This document shows positions 4,229 to 10,188 of a stretch of DNA of 10,188 nt, piece after piece. Source of the DNA: an uncultured Ruminococcus sp. (GTDB lineage Bacteria > Bacillota > Clostridia > Oscillospirales > CAG-272); contig CACZSA010000184.1 in NCBI GenBank assembly GCA_902783705.1, positions 1-10,188 on the forward strand. The letters run 5' to 3'. How positions within the stretch are numbered: position 1 is the stretch's first letter; each line of letters opens with the position of its first letter. Made by a program: the position numbers and the translations under genes. The notes below the pieces were generated by a model. The model was not told the origin of the DNA. It did no database searches and saw only the letters and a list, made by a program, of their open reading frames with translations.

Positions 4229-6775
4229 TCAATGCGCGGCGTGGATCACGAGCGATTCCTTCACCGCCGCGTCCTCCGCGAGCCGGATCACGCCTTCCGC
4301 CGTGTCAAACGCGACCGGGGTGCCGTCCGCGAGCACCTCCTGCGCCGGGAGGTCGACGGCGATCTCCCGCACCGGAAGCGCGCCGCCCTCGATCGTCACC
4401 GTCAGGCCGTCCGCGTCGCGCTTCGCCGTACCCCAGGCCGCGTCGAGGGAGAAGAGAAACTGCCACTCCCCGGGATTCCCGATGGGATGCCAGCCGATCT
4501 TCTTCTTCGTCATGTCGAACGTGAAGCCCGAGAAGATCGGCAGGAGGGCGAACGCCGCCATGCTCCGGGCGTAGTTCGAGCCGCATTCGATCTCGTTCCA
4601 CGGGTTGCGCCGCTCGCCGTCGTAGCGGTCCCGGATCGAACGGACGACCTCGAGCCCTTCGTCGACCATGCCCTCCGCGATGAGGAGTCCGGCGAAGGCG
4701 TATTCGAAGCCGTGCATCGTCTCCTGGCAGTACGGGATCGGGATCGCGGGCTTCTTCGCGCCGTCCGGGTAGACGCAGATCACCGCGCCCCGGTCGTCGT
4801 TCACCGAGTAGAGCCGGAAGGGATTGTACCGCTCGCGCGAGGAATCGGCATAGTTGTTCTTGTACATCGAGCGGAGCGCGGTCTTCCGCTGTTCCGGATC
4901 GAAGATGTCGCCGAGGCCGAGGATGTCCGCATGCCACTGCGCGAGAAGCTGATCGATCTCCGAGCCCTCGCCGATCTGGTATTTCACCTCGCCCGCCTCG
5001 TCGTTCCAGTATCCGAGCGCGTCGCCGCAGACCTTGTATTTTTCAAGCTGTTCGCGGTCCGTGAGGTCGATCTTCTGGAAATACCACTTTCCGTTGAAGA
5101 GGTTCTCGTCCGTCCACGCCTTTCCGCGCGCGAAGAGGTCCTCGTATTCCCGCGCCGATTCCTCCTCGCCCATCGCCCGGGCCATCTCCGCCCCGCATTT
5201 CAAGGCGCAGAGGTAGAAGCCCTCGAGCCACGAGGACGGTCCGAAGAGCTCCATGTCGAGCGTGTGATGCTGACGCCCTTCGAGGACGCCGTCATGGTCA
5301 CGGTCCCAGCCGTCGAAGTTGTTCGGATTCCACGCGTATTCGAGGGATGCCTTGATCCCCTCCCATTCGCCGCGGAGCCATTCGTCCGAGCCGGAGATCT
5401 TCCACTCGCGCCACGACTTGATGACGCCGCCCATCTGTCCGTCGACGCAGGCCCGCCATCCGCCGCGCTGTCTCCCGAGCGGGAGCTGCATGCGGAACTG
5501 CATCCGTCCGTCCTCGTCGCGGTTGTACTTGAAATCGGTCTCGCGGATCGAGCGTTCGAGCGCGGGGAAGAGGAAGCAGAGCGCGTAGGCGTAGTTCCAG
5601 ACGTGCGTGCAGGTCCCCTCGCAGGAGCCGGAGGACTGGTTCAGCCCCTCCCAGCCGTAGAACTCGCCGTTCTCCAGCCGCAGTACCGTCGCGGTTTTGA
5701 GCACGGAGAGCGTCGCCGAGATCGCCTCGGTCACCTCGCCCGGCAGGGTGGAGGCATAGAGCGCGTCGCGGAAGCGGACCGTATCGCGCCAGAGAGCGTC
5801 CCAGTTCGCGAGGGCATAGGTCGCTGTGTCGTGCGAATCCTCGAAGATCGTGGCGTAGTAGTTCTTCCACGTCACATCCTGCCCGTCCTCGTTCTTCATC
5901 GGATTCCAGTAGTTGTAGTTGTTCGGCGTGTTCCATGCGAGCACGAAGCGGAAGACGGCTTCCTCGCCGGGACCGACGCGCTTCCGGGTGCAGACCGTCG
6001 CGTGGTCTCCGTTGCCGGGGCTATCGTAGCGGCGGTTTTTCAGATCCGGATGCTCCGTGAAGTTGCGCCAGAAGGTCTCAACGGCGTCGGACCATCCGCC
6101 CCGGTACCAGTACTCCTGCACGGAGCCGGAGAGATCCGAGGTCGCGATCGTCATGTCGCGCCGATCCGGGGAATCCGCCGGGACGCCGTCCGCCTGCCCG
6201 AGGTAAATGCCCTCGATCCGGTAGCCGTCGAAATAGCGGTTCACGCCGTTCGGGGAGGGATTCTTCACGGAGAAGGCGGCGGAGAAGTCGATCGGATCTT
6301 TTTCCGTGTTCCGGATGCGGATCTCGAAGAACGCCGCCGGGATGCCGGAGTCGCGGTCGTTGAGCGGAATGAACGGGTTGAACGCCGTGAGCGTGACGTC
6401 CGCCGGGAAATGCTCGTCGGAGAAGTCGATCTCGGCGGTCGGGAAGGTCCCGCGGAAGGTGTGGCGGCGGAAGTGCGGGAATCCCGCCATGGTGCCGCCG
6501 GGCATGCCGTGACCGAAATTCATCCCGAGCTGCCCGCTGTAATGCTCGTCCATATCGCCGTTCAGAACGCGGGCGTCGAGGAGGCGTCCCTCGGGCGTCT
6601 CGGCCTTCAGGGCGATGTGCGAATAGCCATGGATCGATCCCTTCGACGGGCGGTTCCAGATCTCCCAGTCGAGGAGGCGTCCGTTTCCTCCGAGGCCGAT
6701 CGAGCCCGTTCCGATCCCGCCGAGCGGGAAGGAGATCGCGCGGGTCCGGGTCCCTTCATACGTAGTGCGGATCAT
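4229..6775 (-). CDS. GH116 family beta-glycosidase (GBA2-like), cytoplasmic
   Basis: This 848-residue enzyme belongs to glycoside hydrolase family 116, retaining beta-glucosidases, beta-xylosidases or beta-N-acetylglucosaminidases related to human GBA2. An N-terminal beta-sandwich (GH116N, about residues 1-340, opening with FPLGGIGTGSIGLGGNGRL) precedes the catalytic (alpha/alpha)6 barrel (DUF608, about 345-780). Residues matching the family's catalytic pair are visible: Glu386 in SGSCEGTCTHVWNY (nucleophile) and Asp507 in HHTLDMELFGPSSW (acid/base). DGQMGGVIKSWREW (445-458) and ETMHGFEYAFAG are further family hallmarks. No signal peptide or membrane segment is seen, so it should act on imported oligosaccharides or glycosides. 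The ATG at 6775 is preferred over an in-frame TTG seven codons upstream because AAAGGCAGG sits 9 nt before it and the family similarity begins soon after. It has its own promoter and is not obviously related in function to the flanking operons. Its exact sugar specificity cannot be read from the sequence. Confidence 0.93.
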   Translation of the reverse strand: MIRTTYEGTRTRAISFPLGGIGTGSIGLGGNGRLLDWEIWNRPSKGSIHGYSHIALKAETPEGRLLDARVLNGDMDEHYSGQLGMNFGHGMPGGTMAGFPHFRRHTFRGTFPTAEIDFSDEHFPADVTLTAFNPFIPLNDRDSGIPAAFFEIRIRNTEKDPIDFSAAFSVKNPSPNGVNRYFDGYRIEGIYLGQADGVPADSPDRRDMTIATSDLSGSVQEYWYRGGWSDAVETFWRNFTEHPDLKNRRYDSPGNGDHATVCTRKRVGPGEEAVFRFVLAWNTPNNYNYWNPMKNEDGQDVTWKNYYATIFEDSHDTATYALANWDALWRDTVRFRDALYASTLPGEVTEAISATLSVLKTATVLRLENGEFYGWEGLNQSSGSCEGTCTHVWNYAYALCFLFPALERSIRETDFKYNRDEDGRMQFRMQLPLGRQRGGWRACVDGQMGGVIKSWREWKISGSDEWLRGEWEGIKASLEYAWNPNNFDGWDRDHDGVLEGRQHHTLDMELFGPSSWLEGFYLCALKCGAEMARAMGEEESAREYEDLFARGKAWTDENLFNGKWYFQKIDLTDREQLEKYKVCGDALGYWNDEAGEVKYQIGEGSEIDQLLAQWHADILGLGDIFDPEQRKTALRSMYKNNYADSSRERYNPFRLYSVNDDRGAVICVYPDGAKKPAIPIPYCQETMHGFEYAFAGLLIAEGMVDEGLEVVRSIRDRYDGERRNPWNEIECGSNYARSMAAFALLPIFSGFTFDMTKKKIGWHPIGNPGEWQFLFSLDAAWGTAKRDADGLTVTIEGGALPVREIAVDLPAQEVLADGTPVAFDTAEGVIRLAEDAAVKESLVIHAAH

Positions 6776-6811
6776 GGCGAAATACCTGCCTTTCAATGGT
6801 TGTTCCCCCTG

Positions 6812-6840
6812 ATTATATCAGCTTTTCCTCCCCGTTGCAA
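6812..6840 (-). promoter_or_regulatory. sigma-A promoter of the GH116 gene
   Basis: Minus strand TTGCAA (6840-6835), 17-nt spacer, then TATAAT (6817-6812) with a TG one base upstream (extended -10). The predicted start near 6805 gives a 5' leader of about 30 nt. No clear operator was recognised, although the region shares the 200-bp divergent spacer with the ECF sigma promoter. Confidence 0.8.
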
Positions 6841-6907
6841 GACGGAGCGGAAAATCCGGCGGGAAAGAATCGGAAAAACGGAAAAATTTCAAAATTTTTT
6901 TCATCCG

Positions 6908-6940
6908 GGATGTAACAAATCGGGCCCCGGATCGGTTATA
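6908..6940 (+). promoter_or_regulatory. candidate ECF-type, autoregulated promoter of the sigma gene
   Basis: GGATGTAAC (6908-6916), 16 nt, CGGTTATA (6933-6940), with AAAATTTT at 6891-6898. TGTAAC and CGGTT resemble the AAC-containing -35 and CG-containing -10 of extracytoplasmic-function sigma promoters, and no good sigma-A -35 is found at the right distance. The predicted start near 6947 gives a leader of about 33 nt before the sigma gene's SD AAAGGAGG (6965-6972). The same bipartite motif recurs inside the gene, which supports its being a real signal. Confidence 0.65.
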
Positions 6941-6979
6941 ACAGAGGAAAGAGGAAAAAAAGCGAAAGGAGGCGGTCGG

Positions 6980-7507
6980 ATGCGCGAGAAGGAACATCTG
7001 ACGGAACGTCCGGCGGAGCGGGTCTGGCGGCAGGCGAAGGACGCGATGCTCGGCGAAGCGCGGCGGATCCTCGGGAACACAGCGGACGCGGAGGACGCCG
7101 TCATGGACGCGATGGAGCGGATCGTGAAAAACGAAGAAAAATTTTCGTCCCTCGGATGTAACGAAACGCGGGCGCTGGCGGTTATATATGTCAGAAACAC
7201 CGCGATCGACATCTACAACGCCAACGCGAAGCGGCCCCTGCCCGTCGAGGAGCTCCCGGAGAAGGTGGACTTTTCCGCCTCGCCCGAGGAGCTCGCGGAG
7301 TCGGAGGACGCGGCGGAGCGGCTGCTTGGACTGATCGAGGCGATGCCTCCGTCCTACCGGGACGTGCTCCTGCTCCGGGTCCACTACGGGATGGAAAACG
7401 AGGAGATCGCGGCGGTTCTGGGCCTTGAAAACGGAACGGTGCGCACCAGACTGTCAAGGGCAAGAGAATGGCTGAAAAAGCACGAAAGGAGGAGCGGCAA
7501 TGCATGA
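6980..7507 (+). CDS. ECF-type RNA polymerase sigma factor
   Basis: This is a 175-residue sigma-70 family factor with only regions 2 and 4. Region 2 covers about residues 9-85 and contains ILGNTADAEDAVMDAM (DAED motif of region 2.2) and LAVIYVRNTAIDIYN (region 2.4, -10 recognition). Region 4 covers about 115-168, with IEAMPPSYRDVLLLRVHYGM and the helix-turn-helix NEEIAAVLGLENGTVRTRLSRAREWLKK. The ATG is set by AAAGGAGG 7 nt upstream; the reading frame is open for far longer upstream, but only as the antisense of the GH116 gene. The stop overlaps the start of the following membrane protein by 8 nt, the usual sigma/anti-sigma arrangement, so the factor is likely held inactive by that protein until an envelope signal arrives. 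Codons around 7137-7186 are unusually A/T-rich (AAA TTT, TGT, GTT ATA TAT) in an otherwise GC-rich gene; see the internal promoter entry. Confidence 0.93.
   Translation: MREKEHLTERPAERVWRQAKDAMLGEARRILGNTADAEDAVMDAMERIVKNEEKFSSLGCNETRALAVIYVRNTAIDIYNANAKRPLPVEELPEKVDFSASPEELAESEDAAERLLGLIEAMPPSYRDVLLLRVHYGMENEEIAAVLGLENGTVRTRLSRAREWLKKHERRSGNA
7154..7186 (+). promoter_or_regulatory. candidate intragenic ECF promoter inside the sigma gene
   Basis: GGATGTAAC (7154-7162), exactly 16 nt, CGGTTATA (7179-7186), preceded by AAAATTTT (7138-7145). All 17 defining bases and the spacing match the element upstream of the gene (6908-6940). It overlaps codons for region 2 (LGCNETRALAVIY) and coincides with codons that depart from local GC preference. 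A transcript from here would begin near 7193 and encode only the membrane partner in full. Confidence 0.55.
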
Positions 7508-9110
7508 TTTCGAAAACGATCTGAAAAAGGCGGCGTCGGCGTACATCGACAAAGCCTTCGGAACCGAAGAACGCGCGGAGACGTCATCGTCGCTCGAAGA
7601 CCGGGTGGGGAAGCTCCTCAGCCGGGATGCGCACGGGGAAACGGTGCGCGGAAAGGAGAGTTCATTTATGAAACGACCGAGAAAATGGACGGCCCTCATC
7701 GCGGCGGCGGCTCTCGTGGCGCTGCTCGGAGCGGCGGTCGCGGCGGGTCCGATCATCCGCAATTTCATCAACACGAGAACGGCGCAGGAGAGCGTCGTGC
7801 AGCTCGACGAAGTCCCCGAGGGCTGGATCGGCGTCTGGACCGTTGAAGACCTCGACGCCGTGCGGGAAGACCTCGAGGCGAGCTATATCCTGATGGAGGA
7901 CCTCGCCTTCACGCCGGAGGACTTTGAGGACGGCGGACGGTTCGCAGGCGGCTGGGAACCCATCGGCACGGAGAAAAGCCCGTTCATAGGGACCTTCAAC
8001 GGCAACGGACACGTCATCCGCGGACTGTATATCACAAACGAGAAGGACTCTGCCGTCGAGGAGACGAAGAACTACGTCGGCCTGTTCGGGTACTGCACGC
8101 TGTATGCGAAGACCGATACCGCTTTCCCGGAAGAGTTCACCCCCGAAGAAGCGGCGGCAAATGGGTATCATCTGGAAAAGGAAGTCGACTGGATCAATGA
8201 GAACGGTGAGCTTGTCAAACAAGACCTTTATTTCCGCACGCATACTGCCGGATATATCAAGAATCTCGGCATCGAGGACAGCCGGATCGTCGGCGTGTAC
8301 GATGCGGACTGCACAGGTGACCGGCTCTTCGTCGGCTCCGTCGCGGGCTACTCCAAGTATATCATCAACTGCTATGCGAAAAATGTGACAGTCGAGGCAT
8401 CCGTGACCGCCCCGATGCAGGAACACACCGGCTCGTCCGTCCTTGCGGGGAGCTATACGGACAGAACGTATTACTCCCTCTCCGTCGGCGGCATTACGGG
8501 CGGCTGCTATATGATGGACTGCTGCTGGTCAGACGCGGACGTGACGGTCCGCGCGGACGACACCGGCGTTCCGACGTGGCACATCGGCGGCCTCAGCGGG
8601 TATTCCGTGTCATGCATCACCTCATACTTCATGGGCACGGTGGATGCGGGGACCCTCCCGGACGACGGGATGTTTTACGTCATCAAGAACGACGTGCCGC
8701 AGATTCTGACAACCACGGTGTTCGACGAGATTCAAGGGCGGCTTGAAGCGATCAACGAGAATAAATCCCACATGTTTGCTGCGTTCTATGTCCGTAAGAC
8801 CTCCAGCCTGACAGGCGGATGGCATCCGGTGGTGCAGGACCTCATTGCGTCGGACGTCGAAGAACTGGACGCGGTCTGGATCTGTGACCCTGGTCTGACG
8901 CCCCGCGAATACGCGGAACTCTCGAACCTCATCGGAGAGGCCTTCCCGGACGGCGGCTTTGAAGCCTACTGCCGCGATAACGGCGTCAAGTACGGCTGCT
9001 ACTACGTCTATGACCTGCGCTCCGACCCGGACCCGACGTTTGAGGGCTTCGATCCCGATCTCTGGAACGTGACGCCCGGCGGGCTTCCGACCTTGAAAAT
9101 CTTCGGATAA
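7500..9110 (+). CDS. membrane anti-sigma factor-like protein with GLUG-repeat ectodomain
   Basis: The 536-residue protein is predicted to have a cytoplasmic N-terminal domain (1-62, opening MHDFENDLKKAASAYIDKAF), one transmembrane helix (about 64-87, TALIAAAALVALLGAAVAA) and a large extracellular part. The ectodomain holds GLUG-type beta-helix units: WEPIGTEKSPFIGTFNGNG... (152-178), NYVGLFGY (191-198), GYIKNLGIEDSRIVG (251-265), FVGSVAGYSKYIINCYAKN (277-295), SVGGITGGCYMMDCCWSDA (328-346) and HIGGLSGYSVSCITSYFMG (361-379). It ends in WNVTPGGLPTLKIFG, a common cap of such repeats. The position after an ECF sigma gene and the 8-nt overlap argue that the short N-terminal domain binds the sigma factor while the ectodomain senses an envelope or glycan signal. 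This is inferred from context, since no zinc-binding anti-sigma motif is present. AAAGGAGG lies upstream of the ATG. A second SD and ATG at 7652-7670 could produce a form without the N-terminal domain. Confidence 0.82.
   Translation: MHDFENDLKKAASAYIDKAFGTEERAETSSSLEDRVGKLLSRDAHGETVRGKESSFMKRPRKWTALIAAAALVALLGAAVAAGPIIRNFINTRTAQESVVQLDEVPEGWIGVWTVEDLDAVREDLEASYILMEDLAFTPEDFEDGGRFAGGWEPIGTEKSPFIGTFNGNGHVIRGLYITNEKDSAVEETKNYVGLFGYCTLYAKTDTAFPEEFTPEEAAANGYHLEKEVDWINENGELVKQDLYFRTHTAGYIKNLGIEDSRIVGVYDADCTGDRLFVGSVAGYSKYIINCYAKNVTVEASVTAPMQEHTGSSVLAGSYTDRTYYSLSVGGITGGCYMMDCCWSDADVTVRADDTGVPTWHIGGLSGYSVSCITSYFMGTVDAGTLPDDGMFYVIKNDVPQILTTTVFDEIQGRLEAINENKSHMFAAFYVRKTSSLTGGWHPVVQDLIASDVEELDAVWICDPGLTPREYAELSNLIGEAFPDGGFEAYCRDNGVKYGCYYVYDLRSDPDPTFEGFDPDLWNVTPGGLPTLKIFG
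7652..7670 (+). promoter_or_regulatory. internal ribosome binding site and ATG (Met57) in the anti-sigma-like gene
   Basis: AAAGGAG (7652-7658) lies 9 nt before an in-frame ATG at 7668 that encodes MKRPRKWTALIAAAALV, a good signal-anchor start. Initiation here would yield a 480-residue protein with membrane helix and ectodomain but without the putative sigma-binding domain. Use of this start is not shown, and the first ATG also has a strong SD. Confidence 0.45.
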
Positions 9111-9136
9111 AATCTGCCGGGAATTTCCCACATCCT

Positions 9137-9166
9137 CTGGCAAAATCCGCCCTTCTGTGGTATAAT
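9137..9166 (+). promoter_or_regulatory. sigma-A promoter of the DMT transporter gene
   Basis: CTGGCA (9137-9142), 18-nt spacer, then TATAAT (9161-9166) with TGG directly before it (extended -10). The start would be near 9173, about 32 nt before the ATG. The -10 box forms the first six bases of the loop of the surrounding inverted repeat. Confidence 0.8.
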
Positions 9167-9204
9167 CGGAGAGAAATCCCCGATGCCACAGGAGGGCGGT
9201 TTTT
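9142..9204 (+). terminator. inverted repeat: terminator for the sigma operon, overlapping the next gene's promoter and SD
   Basis: AAAATCCGCCCTTCTGTGG (9142-9160) pairs with CCACAGGAGGGCGGTTTTT (9186-9204). There are 14 consecutive pairs (one U-G), then a single mismatch and four A-U pairs, with a 25-nt loop. The right arm ends in five T residues, so RNA read from the upstream operon should terminate here. The right arm also contains AGGAGG (9190-9195), the transporter's SD, which would be hidden in any readthrough RNA. RNA started at the local promoter lacks the left arm, so the hairpin cannot form. Confidence 0.75.
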
Positions 9205-10092
9205 ATGTCCAATCTTCTCGTCGCGGTCCTCGTGCTGCTCTATACCTTCCAGTCCGCGTTCTGCAACCTCTACGCGAAGCACTATCCCGGGAAAGAAGCG
9301 CATTCCTCCGCGGTCTACTCGGTTCTCTACGGCCTGATCGTCGCCGGGGGCACGCTCGTCTTCGCGAAATTCGCGCTGCATCCGTCGACCCTCACGCTCG
9401 TCCTCGGCATCCTCAACGGCGCGGCCCTCGTCACCTACAATACGCTCCTCATCAAGGCAGCCGCGCTCGGTCCGTTCTCCGTGACGATGATCTTCAACCT
9501 CTCCGGCGGCATCCTGATCCCGCTCTTCTGGTCCGCGCTCCACGACGGCGAGAGCCTCTCCCCCTGGCAGTACGCCGCGATCGCCGTGATGCTTCTCTCT
9601 TTCGTCCTGCTCAACCTCGAGGAGAAAAAGGACGGCGAGCGTGCGCGCGTCTCCCTGCCGTTCATCCTCACCGTGACCCTACTCGGCTGCGTCAACGGCC
9701 TCTACGGAACCTTCATGAACACCGTGGAGCGGACTTTCGACGGCGCGGAGAACGCCGATATGATCATCGTGACCTTCTTCTCCTCCGCCGTCCTCGCGCT
9801 CCTGCTCCTCCTGATCCGCGCGAAGGGCGAGACCATCCCCGCCTTCCGTCAGACGCCCCGGTCCGCCTTCTTTGCGCTGTCCGCCTCGGTGTGCGCATGC
9901 GCCGCGATCAATCTCCTGATGCACGCGCTGAGTCTCATCAACGTGGCGGTCCTCTACACGCTCAACAACGGCGGCGTCCTGATCGTCTCGGTGCTCTGGT
10001 CGGTCGCGGTCCTGCGGGAAAAGCTCGGACGCACGAAAGCCGTCGGACTGATCCTCGCCATCGCCGCGGTCTTCGCGCTGAGCGTGCTGTAA
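9205..10092 (+). CDS. DMT superfamily (EamA-like) membrane transporter
   Basis: This 295-residue integral membrane protein has about ten hydrophobic helices arranged as two similar halves (about 1-138 and 150-295), the layout of the drug/metabolite transporter superfamily. Typical features are the helix-4 segment LIKAAALGPFSVTMIFNLSGGILIPLFW (82-109) and the matching C-terminal segment LSLINVAVLYTLNNGGVLIVSVLWSVAVLREKLG (near 240-274). The LREKLG turn is the usual EamA ending before the last helix. A charged cytoplasmic loop EEKKDGERAR lies between the halves. It would export or import a small metabolite; the substrate is unknown. The ATG follows AGGAGG by 9 nt. It has its own promoter and is insulated from the upstream sigma operon by the overlapping terminator. 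No clear terminator follows within the window. Confidence 0.9.
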   Translation: MSNLLVAVLVLLYTFQSAFCNLYAKHYPGKEAHSSAVYSVLYGLIVAGGTLVFAKFALHPSTLTLVLGILNGAALVTYNTLLIKAAALGPFSVTMIFNLSGGILIPLFWSALHDGESLSPWQYAAIAVMLLSFVLLNLEEKKDGERARVSLPFILTVTLLGCVNGLYGTFMNTVERTFDGAENADMIIVTFFSSAVLALLLLLIRAKGETIPAFRQTPRSAFFALSASVCACAAINLLMHALSLINVAVLYTLNNGGVLIVSVLWSVAVLREKLGRTKAVGLILAIAAVFALSVL

Positions 10093-10105
10093 AAGAATAC
10101 AAAAA

Positions 10106-10188
10106 GGGGCTGTCGCAAAACAGTTCAAAAGTTTTCGTCCACCTTTTTCAAAATGGTGGTCGGGGATGCGCAGCTCCCCAGGTGTCGG
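10106..10188. repeat. possible edge of a repetitive or insertion-sequence-derived element
   Basis: Shortly after the transporter stop comes GGGGCTGTCGCAAAAC (10106-10121), which resembles terminal repeats of IS1182-like elements (GGGGCTGTCTCAAAA type). Two small hairpins follow: CCACC...GGTGG (10139-10143 with 10155-10159) and GGGGA...TCCCC (10162-10166 with 10175-10179). Hairpin-rich stretches like this are common as dispersed intergenic repeats in gut Clostridia. The window ends before any transposase or second end could be seen, so the assignment is tentative. Confidence 0.35.

Noticed and set aside
4014..4232. 72-codon minus-strand frame across the attenuator region
   Set aside because: It reads through the -35 and -10 boxes and the leader SD in a different phase from the SD-supported 27-codon leader, and lacks any recognisable protein features.
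6776..6796. TTG start seven codons upstream for the GH116 gene
   Set aside because: The ATG at 6775 has AAAGGCAGG at suitable spacing and better fits the usual family N-terminus. The TTG has only a GGGGG stretch upstream. The alternative cannot be fully excluded.
4232..6979. Very long plus-strand open frame continuous with the sigma factor frame
   Set aside because: It is antisense to the GH116 gene, has a low-complexity Arg/Val/Glu-rich translation typical of GC-rich shadows, and similarity to sigma factors begins only at the SD-supported ATG at 6980.

Overview
The window looks like a chromosomal stretch of a GC-rich, low-culturability Firmicute, most likely a gut-type Clostridia member (Oscillospiraceae or Christensenellales-like). 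This is inferred from strong AAAGGAGG-type ribosome binding sites, sigma-A promoters of the TTGACA/TATAAT type with TGn extensions, a GH116 glycosidase of the bacterial type, and an ECF sigma factor paired with a membrane protein carrying a GLUG ectodomain. No rRNA, tRNA, CRISPR array or intact transposase was seen.

Left part, minus strand (4166 down to 1). A strong promoter drives a very short 5' leader that encodes a 27-residue peptide and ends in a rho-independent terminator. Six translationally coupled genes follow: class I SAM methyltransferase, GNAT, a second methyltransferase, GNAT of the COG3981 type, a tandem GNAT-GNAT fusion, and a P-loop kinase-like protein cut by the window edge. 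The leader RNA contains a full set of mutually exclusive pairings (1:2, 2:3 and the 3:4 terminator). The segment between the leader's SD and start codon can sequester an antiterminator strand. This is the architecture of ribosome-stalling (drug-sensing) attenuators. It suggests that the operon is switched on when translation of the leader is slowed early, and that its enzymes modify a small molecule, possibly an antibiotic. That last step is inference.

Middle, minus strand (6775 to 4229). This is a cytoplasmic GH116 family beta-glycosidase with its own sigma-A promoter in the divergent intergenic region.

Right part, plus strand. An ECF sigma factor gene (6980-7507) overlaps by 8 nt the gene of its presumed membrane anti-sigma partner (7500-9110), which has a short cytoplasmic domain, one membrane helix and a GLUG-repeat ectodomain. 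A bipartite motif, GGATGTAAC-N16-CGGTTATA, lies just upstream of the sigma gene. It recurs with identical spacing inside the sigma coding sequence, and both copies are preceded by AAAATTTT. The likely reading is an autoregulated promoter plus an intragenic copy that would raise the anti-sigma dose.

Next comes a DMT/EamA-type transporter gene (9205-10092). Its promoter -10 box sits in the loop of a large inverted repeat whose right arm contains the transporter's ribosome binding site and ends in a T run. Upstream transcripts would therefore terminate (or hide the SD), while transcripts from the local promoter lack the left arm and are translated. The last ~95 bases hold a GGGGCTGTCGCAAAA element and small hairpins that look like the edge of a repetitive or insertion-sequence-derived element.
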